This document shows, one piece after another, positions 55,312 through 63,329 of a DNA stretch of 64,000 bases. Both the position numbers and the translations under genes were made by a program. Each line of letters begins with the position of its first letter. Within the stretch, counting starts at the first letter, position 1. The notes beneath the pieces were generated by a model. It had not been told where the DNA came from. It saw nothing but the letters and a program-made list of their open reading frames with translations, and ran no database searches. Source of the DNA: Cognatundibacterium rivi (lineage in GTDB: Bacteria; Pseudomonadota; Gammaproteobacteria; Burkholderiales; Burkholderiaceae_D); NCBI RefSeq assembly GCF_018139565.1, contig NZ_JAGSPK010000001.1, forward strand, positions 744,001 to 808,000, read 5' to 3'.

Positions 55312-58092
55312 TTAATGTGCTTCTTCCCAGTTTTTCCCGATACCGACTTCCGCCAGCAAAGGTACGTTCAGCTGCGCCACATTCGCCATCAGTTCTGGCA
55401 ATTTTTTGCGTACCAGTTCGAGTTCAGATTCCGGTACTTCCAGCACCAGTTCATCGTGGACTTGCATGATCATCTTGGATTGCAGGCGATCGTTTTCCAG
55501 CCAGTTTTGCACCGCAATCATGGCGAGTTTAATCAGATCGGCAGCAGTGCCTTGCATCGGCGCATTGATCGCTGCACGTTCAGCGCCCTGACGACGTGGT
55601 CCGTTCGGGCTGTTGATTTCTGCCAGCCACAGACGCCGTCCGAACACGGTTTCGACATAGCCGTGTGCCTTGGCTTTGGTGCGGGTGTCGGCCATGTATT
55701 GCGCAACGCCGGGATAGCGCTGAAAATATTTGTCGATATAGCTTTGCGCCGCCGCACGTTCTATGCCGAGGTTCCCAGCCAGTCCAAATGCGCTCATGCC
55801 GTAAATCAGACCGAAATTAATCACCTTCGCGTAGCGTCGTTGCTCACTCGTGACATCATCAAGCGCAACACCAAAAATCTCAGCGGCAGTCGCTTTATGC
55901 ACGTCTTCGCCATCGGCAAAGGCTTTCAGCAAGCTGGCATCACCGGAAATATGCGCCATGATACGTAATTCGATTTGCGAGTAATCGGCGGAAATAATCA
56001 CATGCTCAGGTGCGGCGACAAAGGCTTCGCGGATACGTCTTCCTTCTGCCGTGCGTACCGGAATATTTTGTAGATTCGGATCATTCGATGCCAGCCGGCC
56101 AGTCACGGCAACCGCCTGCGCATAGTTGGTATGCACACGACCCGTTTGCGCATTCACCATTTTTGGCAGTTTGTCGGTGTAGGTCGATTTGAGTTTTGCG
56201 AGGCCACGGTATTCCAGCAATACTTTGGGCAGCGGGTAATCTTCCGCGAGCTTTTGCAAAACTTCTTCATCCGTTGAAGGGGCCCCGGATGGCGTTTTTT
56301 TGACGACGGGTAAGCCCAGTTTGCCAAAGAAAATTTCACCGAGCTGTTTGGGGGAGTTCAGATTGAACGGTTGCTCTGCGAGTTCGTAGGCGTTTTGTTC
56401 CAGCTCCAGCAAGCGCTTGCCGATTTCATTCGACTGCGCGTTGAGTAAGTCTTTATTGATCAGGACGCCGTTGCGTTCTATCTTTTGCAGGACGACCGAA
56501 GTGGGTAATTCTATGTCGTGATAAACGCGTTGCAAGCTGGTGTCTGTTTCGATTTCTGGCCACATCGCCAGATGTAATTGCAAAGTGATGTCGGCATCTT
56601 CTGCGGCATAGTCTGTTGCCCGTTGCAGCTCCACCTGATCAAAACAGATTTGCGCTGCACCTTTGCCGCAGACGTCTTCAAAACTGATGGTTTTTTTGCC
56701 GAGATGGCGCAGCGCAAGGCTGTCCATGTTGTGTGATTTATGCGACTCAAAAACGTAAGATTCGAGCAGGGTGTCATGCACGATGCCGCGCAGTGCGACG
56801 CCATGATTTGCAAAAATATGCGTATCGTATTTCAGGTTTTGTCCGACCTTGGCTTTGCTGTCATTTTCCAGCCATGGCCTGAGTTTTTCCAGTACCAGTT
56901 CGCGCGATAATTGTGCCGGTGCATCGGCATATTGATGTGCTACCGGGATGTAGCAGGCATGACCAACTTCACAGCACAGAGAAATCCCGACCAACTGCGC
57001 GGTCATCGGTTCGAGCGAGGTGGTTTCAGTATCGACTGCGGTCAGGCTCGCATTATTGATGCGGGTGATCCAGGCGTCAAGCTGGGCTTCGCTTAACACC
57101 GTTTCATAATTGCTGATAACAGCCGCAGGTATTGCGCCGTCATCATTGAATAAGCCCGCCTGTGCTGGCGTATTCCCTGAACCAGCAGCGGCTTTTGTTG
57201 TTGCGCTTAACGGTGTCGCGCCCGCTGTTGCATCGCCGGATAATTCGCGTAGCCAGGTTTTAAAACCATAGCGTTTGTAGAACGCCAGCATCGCTTCTTT
57301 GCTTTCTTCTTGCGCGACCAGCGATGCATCGATAGAAATATGATGTGCTGATAAATCGCAATCTGTTTTGACGGTGATCAGTACGCGACCCTGCGGCAAC
57401 CAGTCTAATGCTGCTCGCAGGTTATCGCCGACCACGCCTTTGATTTTGTCTGCATTGGCGATCACGCCATCCAGACTATCGTATTCACTCAACCATTTGA
57501 CCGCTGTTTTGGGGCCGCATTTGGTCACACCTGGAACGTTATCGACGGTATCGCCGATCAGCGTCAGATAATCGATGATACGCTCAGGCGGTACACCGAA
57601 TTTCGCCAGCACGCCTGCTTCATCGAGTTTTTCATTGCTCATGGTGTTGATCAGGGTGACGTGGGGATTCACCAACTGAGCAAGATCTTTGTCGCCGGTA
57701 GAAACAATGGTATTCAGGCCGCGCGCCGTTGCTTCGACAGCGAGAGTGCCGATCACGTCATCGGCTTCGACGCCTTCGACCATCAGGATGGGCCAGCCCA
57801 TGGCTTTGACGGCTTCATGTATCGGTTCTATCTGCAGACGTAAATCATCGGGCATGGCCGCGCGCTGCGCTTTGTATTCGGGATACAAGTCGTCGCGGAA
57901 AGTTTTGCCTTTTGCATCAAATACGCATGCCATGTATGCTGCCGGATAATCACTGCGCAAACGGCGTAGCATGTTGATGATGCCGTAGATGGCGCCGGTT
58001 GGCTCTCCTTGCGGATTGCGCAGATCGGGCATGGCGTGAAAGGCTCGGTACAGATAACTTGAGCCATCAACTAATAACAGGGTATTTTGCAT
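55312..58092 (-). CDS. polA: DNA polymerase I
   Basis: Repair and Okazaki-fragment polymerase. The 926 residues have all three parts: 5'-nuclease (LLVDGSSYLYRAFHAMPDL...VDNVPGVTKCGPKTAVKWL), 3'-5' exonuclease (LTAVDTETTSLEPMTAQLVGISL near 355, acidic pair intact) and polymerase with motif A DYSQIELRIMAHISGD near 700, motif B RRYAKVINFGLIYGMSAFGL and motif C MQVHDELVLEVPE. The ATG at 58092 abuts the ATG of the divergent LOG gene as CATATG. There is no visible ribosome binding site. Confidence 0.97.
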   Translation of the reverse strand: MQNTLLLVDGSSYLYRAFHAMPDLRNPQGEPTGAIYGIINMLRRLRSDYPAAYMACVFDAKGKTFRDDLYPEYKAQRAAMPDDLRLQIEPIHEAVKAMGWPILMVEGVEADDVIGTLAVEATARGLNTIVSTGDKDLAQLVNPHVTLINTMSNEKLDEAGVLAKFGVPPERIIDYLTLIGDTVDNVPGVTKCGPKTAVKWLSEYDSLDGVIANADKIKGVVGDNLRAALDWLPQGRVLITVKTDCDLSAHHISIDASLVAQEESKEAMLAFYKRYGFKTWLRELSGDATAGATPLSATTKAAAGSGNTPAQAGLFNDDGAIPAAVISNYETVLSEAQLDAWITRINNASLTAVDTETTSLEPMTAQLVGISLCCEVGHACYIPVAHQYADAPAQLSRELVLEKLRPWLENDSKAKVGQNLKYDTHIFANHGVALRGIVHDTLLESYVFESHKSHNMDSLALRHLGKKTISFEDVCGKGAAQICFDQVELQRATDYAAEDADITLQLHLAMWPEIETDTSLQRVYHDIELPTSVVLQKIERNGVLINKDLLNAQSNEIGKRLLELEQNAYELAEQPFNLNSPKQLGEIFFGKLGLPVVKKTPSGAPSTDEEVLQKLAEDYPLPKVLLEYRGLAKLKSTYTDKLPKMVNAQTGRVHTNYAQAVAVTGRLASNDPNLQNIPVRTAEGRRIREAFVAAPEHVIISADYSQIELRIMAHISGDASLLKAFADGEDVHKATAAEIFGVALDDVTSEQRRYAKVINFGLIYGMSAFGLAGNLGIERAAAQSYIDKYFQRYPGVAQYMADTRTKAKAHGYVETVFGRRLWLAEINSPNGPRRQGAERAAINAPMQGTAADLIKLAMIAVQNWLENDRLQSKMIMQVHDELVLEVPESELELVRKKLPELMANVAQLNVPLLAEVGIGKNWEEAH

Positions 58093-58836
58093 ATGAACGG
58101 AAACGGAAACAGAAAAGATGTAACGAGGTTGCGCCAGATTATCGACAGAGATAAGGCGACCGCCTTAAAAGCGCGTGAATCGTGGCATATGTTCACGATT
58201 ATGGCAGAGTTTATCGAGTCCACCGAGCGCCTTTCGACGATACGCCCGGCGGTGACTATTTTTGGTTCAGCCAGAACCAAACCGGAAGACAAATACTATC
58301 AGCTCTGTGTGGACCTTTCCCGGCGCTTGTCAGATCAGGGCTTTGCCGTCATTTCCGGCGGTGGTCCCGGTATTATGGAGGCCGCGAATAAAGGCGCTTA
58401 CGAAGGTGCCTCGCCCTCGGTGGGACTGAATATCGAATTGCCGCACGAGCAGCGCACGAATCCGTGGCAAAACATCAGCCTCAGTTTCCGTCATTTTTTT
58501 GCCCGCAAAGTGGCGTTTGTTAAATATGCCGATGCGTATGTCGTGTTTCCTGGCGGCTTTGGCACGATGGATGAAGTCAGCGAAGTTTTGACGCTGATCC
58601 AAACCGGCAAGACGCGGCATATTCCCGTAATTCTGGTGGGCACCAGTTTCTGGAGCGGCTTACTGGAATGGATCCGGGTACAGATGGCGGGCAATGGCAT
58701 GATTGCGCCATCAGACCTGAATCTGGTGCATCTGATTGATGAGCCTGCAAATATTGTCGATGCGATTTTTGCCTTCTACGAAGCCCGCGATATCGAGCCT
58801 TCTGAAGACGAACGGCAACGTATGTTGTACTTGTAA
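58093..58836 (+). CDS. LOG-family (TIGR00730) nucleotide N-glycosidase-like protein
   Basis: Likely nucleoside 5'-monophosphate phosphoribohydrolase of the lonely-guy family. The 247 residues include the domain start AVTIFGSARTKPEDKYYQ near 55, the motif GGGPGIMEAANKGAYEG near 95 and PGGFGTMDEVSEVLTLIQTG near 160, the two hallmark motifs of the family. The ATG at 58093 touches the polA ATG on the other strand. Its ribosome binding site, possibly AGGG ten bases upstream, lies within polA. A later start is possible, but the helical N-terminus resembles the long form of the family. Confidence 0.9.
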   Translation: MNGNGNRKDVTRLRQIIDRDKATALKARESWHMFTIMAEFIESTERLSTIRPAVTIFGSARTKPEDKYYQLCVDLSRRLSDQGFAVISGGGPGIMEAANKGAYEGASPSVGLNIELPHEQRTNPWQNISLSFRHFFARKVAFVKYADAYVVFPGGFGTMDEVSEVLTLIQTGKTRHIPVILVGTSFWSGLLEWIRVQMAGNGMIAPSDLNLVHLIDEPANIVDAIFAFYEARDIEPSEDERQRMLYL

Positions 58837-58886
58837 TCACCTGCCATAAAATTTCCGGCGGCAATAATGCCAGACAGAAAAACGCA

Positions 58887-59996
58887 ATGAAACAAAATCA
58901 AACGAATAAATCAAATAAGCCGCATCAGATGATGTGGCCGATGAGCGTGCTGTTGCTGGCGACGCTTAGTGTGAACGCTGCGGCGCAGACTCACTGTGTA
59001 CAATTGGAAAACGATGCAGAACGACTTGCCTGCTACGATCAGTTGCATAACAGGAATAAGAGTGTGGCGGATGCACATGCCGTCAATACTGCGACTGGAA
59101 TGATGGCGGAAACTGTTGTTTCACCTGTTGCACCGCTTGCCGTTGTGGCTGAAAGTGAGGCGCCGCGCTCGTTTCTGAGTGAGCGGGTGGATGGCTTAAC
59201 TGAGCGCTGGGATCTTGATCCGTCGAATAAAAATCCACGGTTTTTACCGCGTTTGTATAAACCTGTGTACATCTTGCCGGCAACCTACAGCAGCCGGATC
59301 AACAAAGCGCCTTACTCGCCGACACCTGGTCATCAGTCCGATGCTATTGGTCTGAGTCCTGCTGAAGCGAAATTCCAGTTGAGCTTTAAATCCAAGATCT
59401 TTGATGGTTTGCTGGGCGACAGAGCGACGATCTGGGGCGGTTATACGCAATCATCGCGCTGGCAAGTGTACAACGACGATTTGTCGCGGCCATTCCGTGA
59501 AACGAATTATGAGCCCGAGCTGATGGCGGTCTTTTCCACCCCGTTTGAAGTCATGGGCTGGCATGGGCGCATGGCATCGGTCAGTTTAAATCATCAGTCG
59601 AATGGCCGTTCCCTGCCTTTATCCCGCAGTTGGAATCGTGTGATTGGTGAAGTCGCCGCCGAGCGTGGCGACTGGAGCCTCAGTCTGCGTCCCTGGTGGC
59701 GCATCAAGGAGGCGGCTGGCGCAGATGATAATCCTGGCATTGAAAACTATATTGGCCGGGGCGAGTTGTTATTGACCCGCAAAACCGGCGAGCATATTTT
59801 TACTTTTCAGGGGCGGCATAGTTTGCGTTCCCGCAAAGAGTCCCGTGGTTCCATTCAGCTGGAATGGGCGTTTCCGCTGGTTGCAGGTTTGCATGGATAT
59901 GCCCAGATATTCAGCGGTTATGGCGAAAGCCTGATTGACTACAATTTCCGCCAGAACAGATTTGGTCTCGGCATTTCCCTGGTCGAGTGGCGTTAA
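58887..59996 (+). CDS. pldA: Outer-membrane phospholipase A
   Basis: Calcium-dependent beta-barrel phospholipase A1/A2 in the outer membrane that clears misplaced phospholipids. The 369 residues have a signal peptide (cleavage after NAAAQ), a Cys-containing region HCVQLENDAERLACYDQLH, then the barrel. The catalytic signature is VSLNHQSNGRSLPLSRSWNR, with His, Ser and Asn matching the OMPLA triad pattern, and the C-terminal strand ends FGLGISLVEWR. It ends at a strong terminator. Confidence 0.93.
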   Translation: MKQNQTNKSNKPHQMMWPMSVLLLATLSVNAAAQTHCVQLENDAERLACYDQLHNRNKSVADAHAVNTATGMMAETVVSPVAPLAVVAESEAPRSFLSERVDGLTERWDLDPSNKNPRFLPRLYKPVYILPATYSSRINKAPYSPTPGHQSDAIGLSPAEAKFQLSFKSKIFDGLLGDRATIWGGYTQSSRWQVYNDDLSRPFRETNYEPELMAVFSTPFEVMGWHGRMASVSLNHQSNGRSLPLSRSWNRVIGEVAAERGDWSLSLRPWWRIKEAAGADDNPGIENYIGRGELLLTRKTGEHIFTFQGRHSLRSRKESRGSIQLEWAFPLVAGLHGYAQIFSGYGESLIDYNFRQNRFGLGISLVEWR

Positions 59997-60034
59997 AAAA
60001 AGAGCCCGTCGTTGATAATTGACGGGCTCTTTTT
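59997..60034. terminator. Bidirectional terminator after pldA
   Basis: AAAAAGAGCCCGTC (59997-60010) pairs perfectly with GACGGGCTCTTTTT (60021-60034) over ten bases, serving pldA and the convergent DUF1304 gene. Confidence 0.94.
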
Positions 60035-60059
60035 ATTGATGAGTGACGGAACTGCAGGC

Positions 60060-60416
60060 TCAGGCTACATTCAGCAGTATCAGACCGAGCAAGGCGGGCA
60101 ATGCCTGAATGTAGAGAATTTTTTTACTGGCAGTTGCCGCACCGTACAAACCAGCAAGCAGAACGCAAGCAAGAAAAAACACCTTCACGTCATGTCCGGC
60201 GCTGCCGAGGCTGAGTCCCCAGAATAAGCCAGCAGCGAGAAATCCGTTATACAAACCCTGATTTGCTGCCAGCACTTTGGTGGCGGCGGCGGATTCTTTG
60301 GTTTGCCTGAAGGCTTTCAGTCCCGCTGGTTTTTCCCATAAAAACATTTCCAGTATCAGAATGTAGACGTGTAATAACGCAACCAGCCCAACGATGACGT
60401 TTCCGATTAAAGACAT
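60060..60416 (-). CDS. DUF1304 family membrane protein
   Basis: Small 118-residue inner-membrane protein with four likely membrane segments: residues 3-23, 55-72, 78-96 and 100-116. The conserved start GLVALLHVYILILEMFLWEKPAGLKAF and VLAANQGLYNGFLAAGLFWG are typical of DUF1304. The function is unknown. It ends facing pldA and lies downstream of the thioesterase gene on the same strand. Confidence 0.9.
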   Translation of the reverse strand: MSLIGNVIVGLVALLHVYILILEMFLWEKPAGLKAFRQTKESAAATKVLAANQGLYNGFLAAGLFWGLSLGSAGHDVKVFFLACVLLAGLYGAATASKKILYIQALPALLGLILLNVA

Positions 60417-60477
60417 GCAGATGCTCCTTTTATATTATTAATTATGATGATCATAACGGATCTTGCATTTTTGAGCA

Positions 60478-60921
60478 TCAGTCCAGCCAGTTAACGCGAT
60501 TGAATTTGTTTTTAAACTCTTCCGGCATAGGTACGACTTTTCCGAGTTGGTAGTTAAAAAACACAAAACCTGATTTTGCCATTGCAACCTGCGCCTGATC
60601 TGCGGGACGGCTGATGCGGAAAGTAATGTCGCCACCGTATTTATTAAAATCCATCACACCGACTTCAAACAGCAACTGGTCACGCGCATGTCCTTCGGCT
60701 TTGTAGGTGGTCGCTAAGTCGGTAACGATAATACCGATGCCATCTTGAGCCGTTTCCCGGATACCGAATTCAAATAGAAAACGCGCACGCGCTTCAGAAA
60801 TCATCGAAATCATAGAATCGTTGCCGAGATGATTGGCACCATTGATATCCGTGACGCGAACGGTGAGTTGAGTGGAATAGTAATACTGGTCTTCAGGGAA
60901 GTGCAGTTGCAGGCGAGCCAT
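60478..60921 (-). CDS. Acyl-CoA thioesterase, hot-dog fold
   Basis: Cytoplasmic thioesterase of the 4-hydroxybenzoyl-CoA thioesterase type. The 147 residues show the first strand and hinge VRVTDINGANHLGNDSMISMISEARARFLFEFG, where Asn and His replace the usual 'D..GHVNN' pattern, then ATTYKAEGHARDQLLFEVGV and ISRPADQAQVAMAKSGFVFFNYQLGK. The active acidic residue may be the Asp or Glu of that first motif. The substrate chain length cannot be inferred. Confidence 0.87.
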   Translation of the reverse strand: MARLQLHFPEDQYYYSTQLTVRVTDINGANHLGNDSMISMISEARARFLFEFGIRETAQDGIGIIVTDLATTYKAEGHARDQLLFEVGVMDFNKYGGDITFRISRPADQAQVAMAKSGFVFFNYQLGKVVPMPEEFKNKFNRVNWLD

Positions 60922-61119
60922 GGGGATGTTGAAAAAGACGTAAAGTCTGATTGTAGCCGTTTAGCCGTTCTGAGGCGATCTTGGCGCGCTTCCTAAGTTG
61001 AAGAACCAAGCCGCCAGGATGTCTTAATGCATGAAATCGTTACCTGCTGCGGTAACCACAAGACATCGCTCGCATGCATCATTCCGGATTCCGTGACCGT
61101 CAGCCTGACGGCTGGCGGT

Positions 61120-61149
61120 TTGCCAAGGACAGTCAAACCCGCGTAAAAT
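61120..61149 (+). promoter_or_regulatory. Sigma-70-type promoter of tRNA-Gly
   Basis: TTGCCA (61120-61125) and TAAAAT (61144-61149) are separated by 18 bases and place the start of transcription about three bases before the mature tRNA. Confidence 0.65.
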
Positions 61150-61158
61150 GGCGGTTTC

Positions 61159-61232
61159 GCGGGTGTAGTTCAATGGTAGAACGGCAGCTTCCCAAGCTTC
61201 ATACGAGGGTTCGATTCCCTTCACCCGCTCCA
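61159..61232 (+). tRNA. tRNA-Gly (anticodon CCC)
   Basis: A 74-base cloverleaf with acceptor stem GCGGGTG/CACCCGC, D-arm GTTCAATGGTAGAAC, anticodon loop TTCCCAA giving CCC, T-arm GAGGGTTCGATTCCCTT and an encoded CCA end at 61230-61232. It decodes GGG glycine codons. Integrase genes follow within 2 kb, so its 3' end is the likely attachment site of the element downstream. Confidence 0.95.
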
Positions 61233-61235
61233 ATG

Positions 61236-61262
61236 AAATCAACAGCTTAGCTGATTTTATTC
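61236..61262 (+). terminator. Possible tRNA-Gly terminator
   Basis: CAGC/GCTG with AATCA/TGATT flanks forms a small hairpin, followed by TTTTATT just after the tRNA. The stem is short, so support is modest. Confidence 0.4.
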
Positions 61263-61271
61263 GGTCTCAAA

Positions 61272-61304
61272 TTTCCGCAATTCTGAAATATTTCCGCAAT
61301 TCTG
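61272..61304. repeat. Direct repeat beside the presumed attachment site
   Basis: TTTCCGCAATTCTG occurs twice, at 61272-61285 and 61291-61304, nineteen bases apart and 40-70 bases after the tRNA. Such arrays can be integrase or excisionase arm sites; that role is inferred. Confidence 0.6.
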
Positions 61305-61357
61305 TTAAGAAATGAAGTTTTTATTACTCAATCCTTAATATTCACTAGTTGAACGAC

Positions 61358-61972
61358 TTACTCAAATTTTTCGTTATGTTTTACAAACATAACTTTTTGG
61401 TCTTTTAATATTGGTGAAAGGGAGTCGTCAGGCGCGACTACGATCACGTCGCGGTAAACTAATCGGTATAAATTAATTTGGCGCATTAACTCGCCAAGTG
61501 ATGGCAATGTCGATTTAACCTCTACCAGAATAGAATACTGACTTCCAGTAATTTGCCAACACTTATCTTGCACATCCCACACTGCCGACGGAGTTGACCA
61601 AGAAATAAGTGCGTCTGCATACCCCAAGATTCTCGGTAAAATTCGCCCGTTTTCTGAGTGTTGCTGAATAACCTTTTCCAATGTAACGCGATAAACTAGG
61701 TTGGTCGGTTTTTCGGGCGGTAGCGGCAAATTTATTAGCTTCTCTCCCGCAGGTATGCGGAGCTCGCTTGATGTCCAATTTGCTTGAAGTACGTCGTGAT
61801 GATAATCTGGTAAAAATTCTTTTATATATTTCCGAGCCAACATCTCAGCGTTTGCATGCACCCACAAAACAATTTTATCGTGCGATACATTTTTAACTTC
61901 GTCATCCCAAAAACCTAGTTGTTGAACCTTATCTCTTGCAGTTGCCATTAGAATATTCTCATTCAGTAACAT
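61358..61972 (-). CDS. Hypothetical protein with PD-(D/E)XK nuclease-like motif
   Basis: A 204-residue soluble protein I cannot name. The segment ILGYADALISWSTPSAVWDVQ, then YSILVEVKSTLPSLGELMRQINLYRLVY, follows the D...ExK plan of the PD-(D/E)XK nuclease fold, with the helix after EVK typical of restriction-like and other DNA or RNA nucleases. This is a motif-level inference. The gene is AT-rich and lies between the tRNA and the integrase as cargo of the integrated element. The start is uncertain: ATG at 61972, or at 61948 giving MATARDKVQ. Confidence 0.7.
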   Translation of the reverse strand: MLLNENILMATARDKVQQLGFWDDEVKNVSHDKIVLWVHANAEMLARKYIKEFLPDYHHDVLQANWTSSELRIPAGEKLINLPLPPEKPTNLVYRVTLEKVIQQHSENGRILPRILGYADALISWSTPSAVWDVQDKCWQITGSQYSILVEVKSTLPSLGELMRQINLYRLVYRDVIVVAPDDSLSPILKDQKVMFVKHNEKFE

Positions 61973-62091
61973 TTATCAATCAACGATTAATCGGTGTCCA
62001 TCATTAACTAACCTGTGATTTTTAGAAAATAGCGATGCTTGATTAAGGTAAGGTAAATTTGACACATCACAAAAGAATTATAGATGAGAAC

Positions 62092-63117
62092 TTATTTTGT
62101 AGGACTAACAATTTTTCCTCTGCGTAAATAATGTCTTTTAGTGGTCTTGACACTATCGTGTCCAAGCAGATCACTTGCTGCCTGATCGCCGCGAATATCT
62201 GAAGTATCATCGGCTGCCTTAGCTCTAAGGTCATAAAACCAGAAATTCTTAATTGCTTGTTCCATATCAGGATCGGATGCGATTGCTTTTCTTCTGGCTT
62301 CAGTAAAGTGGTTACGAAGAACAGCAGGAGTCATTTTTTTTCCATGTTCATTAACAAGCAAAGCTGGGGTAAAAAATTTAAACCCTTCTTTTCGTTTGTT
62401 AATGCGATTAATGGTTTGTTTTAATTTTCCAGAGATCACTATGCGCAAAGGCTGTTTCGTCTTTTCTTGCGCAATAAATAAATGTCCATCGATAATATCG
62501 TCATCTGCCATTGAAAGTGCATCACCTGGGCGCTGGCCCGTCAGATAAGCTAAATCCATGGCATCGCGTAAAGGCTGGCTCGCTTGCTTGTAAACGACAT
62601 TGAATAAATCATCTGAAACATAGACCATTCGTTTATCAAGAGCATGCCCGCGAATACCCTCGCAAGGATTTTGTGCATCCGTATATCCCCAGCCACGGGC
62701 ATGATTAAATATGTTCGAAAACAATCTTTTACATCGATTTGCAGTCGTCGGTTTGTCACGATGTTTGTCTAAAAATTTCCGAATATGTACAGGCCGGATC
62801 TGATCCAAAGGAGCAGTTCGAAAATATGCCTCGACGTGTTGAATATCGTACCTGAAAATTTTCTGAGTACTTTTTGCAAGCTTAGGGACTTCATTTTTTT
62901 TATAGCGATCAATAGCATCACCAAATGTCGGTGCTTGAATTTTCTCAGTACTATTTAATTCAGCATATTTTGCCAGTGCACCAATGTAATCACTACCCAA
63001 CGGTATTTCCTTACGTGGCTTTCCACCTGTATCAAAAAAATAGTAAACAAGCTCGCCACGAATACGCTTGCGCATGTGAGGGGGCAAATTTAAATTAACA
63101 GACGGTTTTCTAGCCAT
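62092..63117 (-). CDS. Phage-type tyrosine integrase
   Basis: Site-specific recombinase that would insert and excise the element at the tRNA gene. The 341 residues show an N-terminal arm and core-binding part (APTFGDAIDRYKKNEVPKLAKSTQ near 65) and the catalytic domain: first Arg in LAYLTGQRPGDALSM near 205, FWFYDLRAKAADD as the HxxR box with Tyr in the first position, LLGHDSVKTTKRHY with the distal His and the nucleophile Tyr near 330. The ATG abuts the stop of the DUF4224 gene. Confidence 0.92.
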   Translation of the reverse strand: MARKPSVNLNLPPHMRKRIRGELVYYFFDTGGKPRKEIPLGSDYIGALAKYAELNSTEKIQAPTFGDAIDRYKKNEVPKLAKSTQKIFRYDIQHVEAYFRTAPLDQIRPVHIRKFLDKHRDKPTTANRCKRLFSNIFNHARGWGYTDAQNPCEGIRGHALDKRMVYVSDDLFNVVYKQASQPLRDAMDLAYLTGQRPGDALSMADDDIIDGHLFIAQEKTKQPLRIVISGKLKQTINRINKRKEGFKFFTPALLVNEHGKKMTPAVLRNHFTEARRKAIASDPDMEQAIKNFWFYDLRAKAADDTSDIRGDQAASDLLGHDSVKTTKRHYLRRGKIVSPTK

Positions 63118-63318
63118 TTACTCTTCCGGTGGATTCCATTGCTCAATAACTTGTTTTTCTTCTTTTCTGCCTTCGATTGCAGCAACCGGAACAACTGGTT
63201 TTCCGCATGCGTTTACAAAGAATTTGATTCCCATTTTCCGAAGAGCTTCTATCTGCTTTGATTTGACTTTTCTACCAGTCAAAATAGCCAAGTCATTTGC
63301 TTGCAAAAATGCACTCAT
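63118..63318 (-). CDS. DUF4224 family phage protein
   Basis: A 66-residue protein beginning MSAFLQANDLAILTGRKVKSKQIEALRKMGIKFFVNACGKPVV, the DUF4224 pattern found beside integrases of phages and plasmids. The helix-turn-like start suggests a DNA-binding helper, perhaps excisionase-like, but this is not proven. ATG at 63318 follows GGTGACC. It lies 11 bases after the Rep stop and abuts the integrase. Confidence 0.85.
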   Translation of the reverse strand: MSAFLQANDLAILTGRKVKSKQIEALRKMGIKFFVNACGKPVVPVAAIEGRKEEKQVIEQWNPPEE

Positions 63319-63329
63319 AAGGTCACCGT

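Noticed and set aside
61024..61242. 72-residue frame on the minus strand reading RVKGIEPSYEAWEAAVLPLNYTRE
   Set aside because: This is the antisense of the tRNA-Gly gene, a spurious frame often mis-annotated as a protein.
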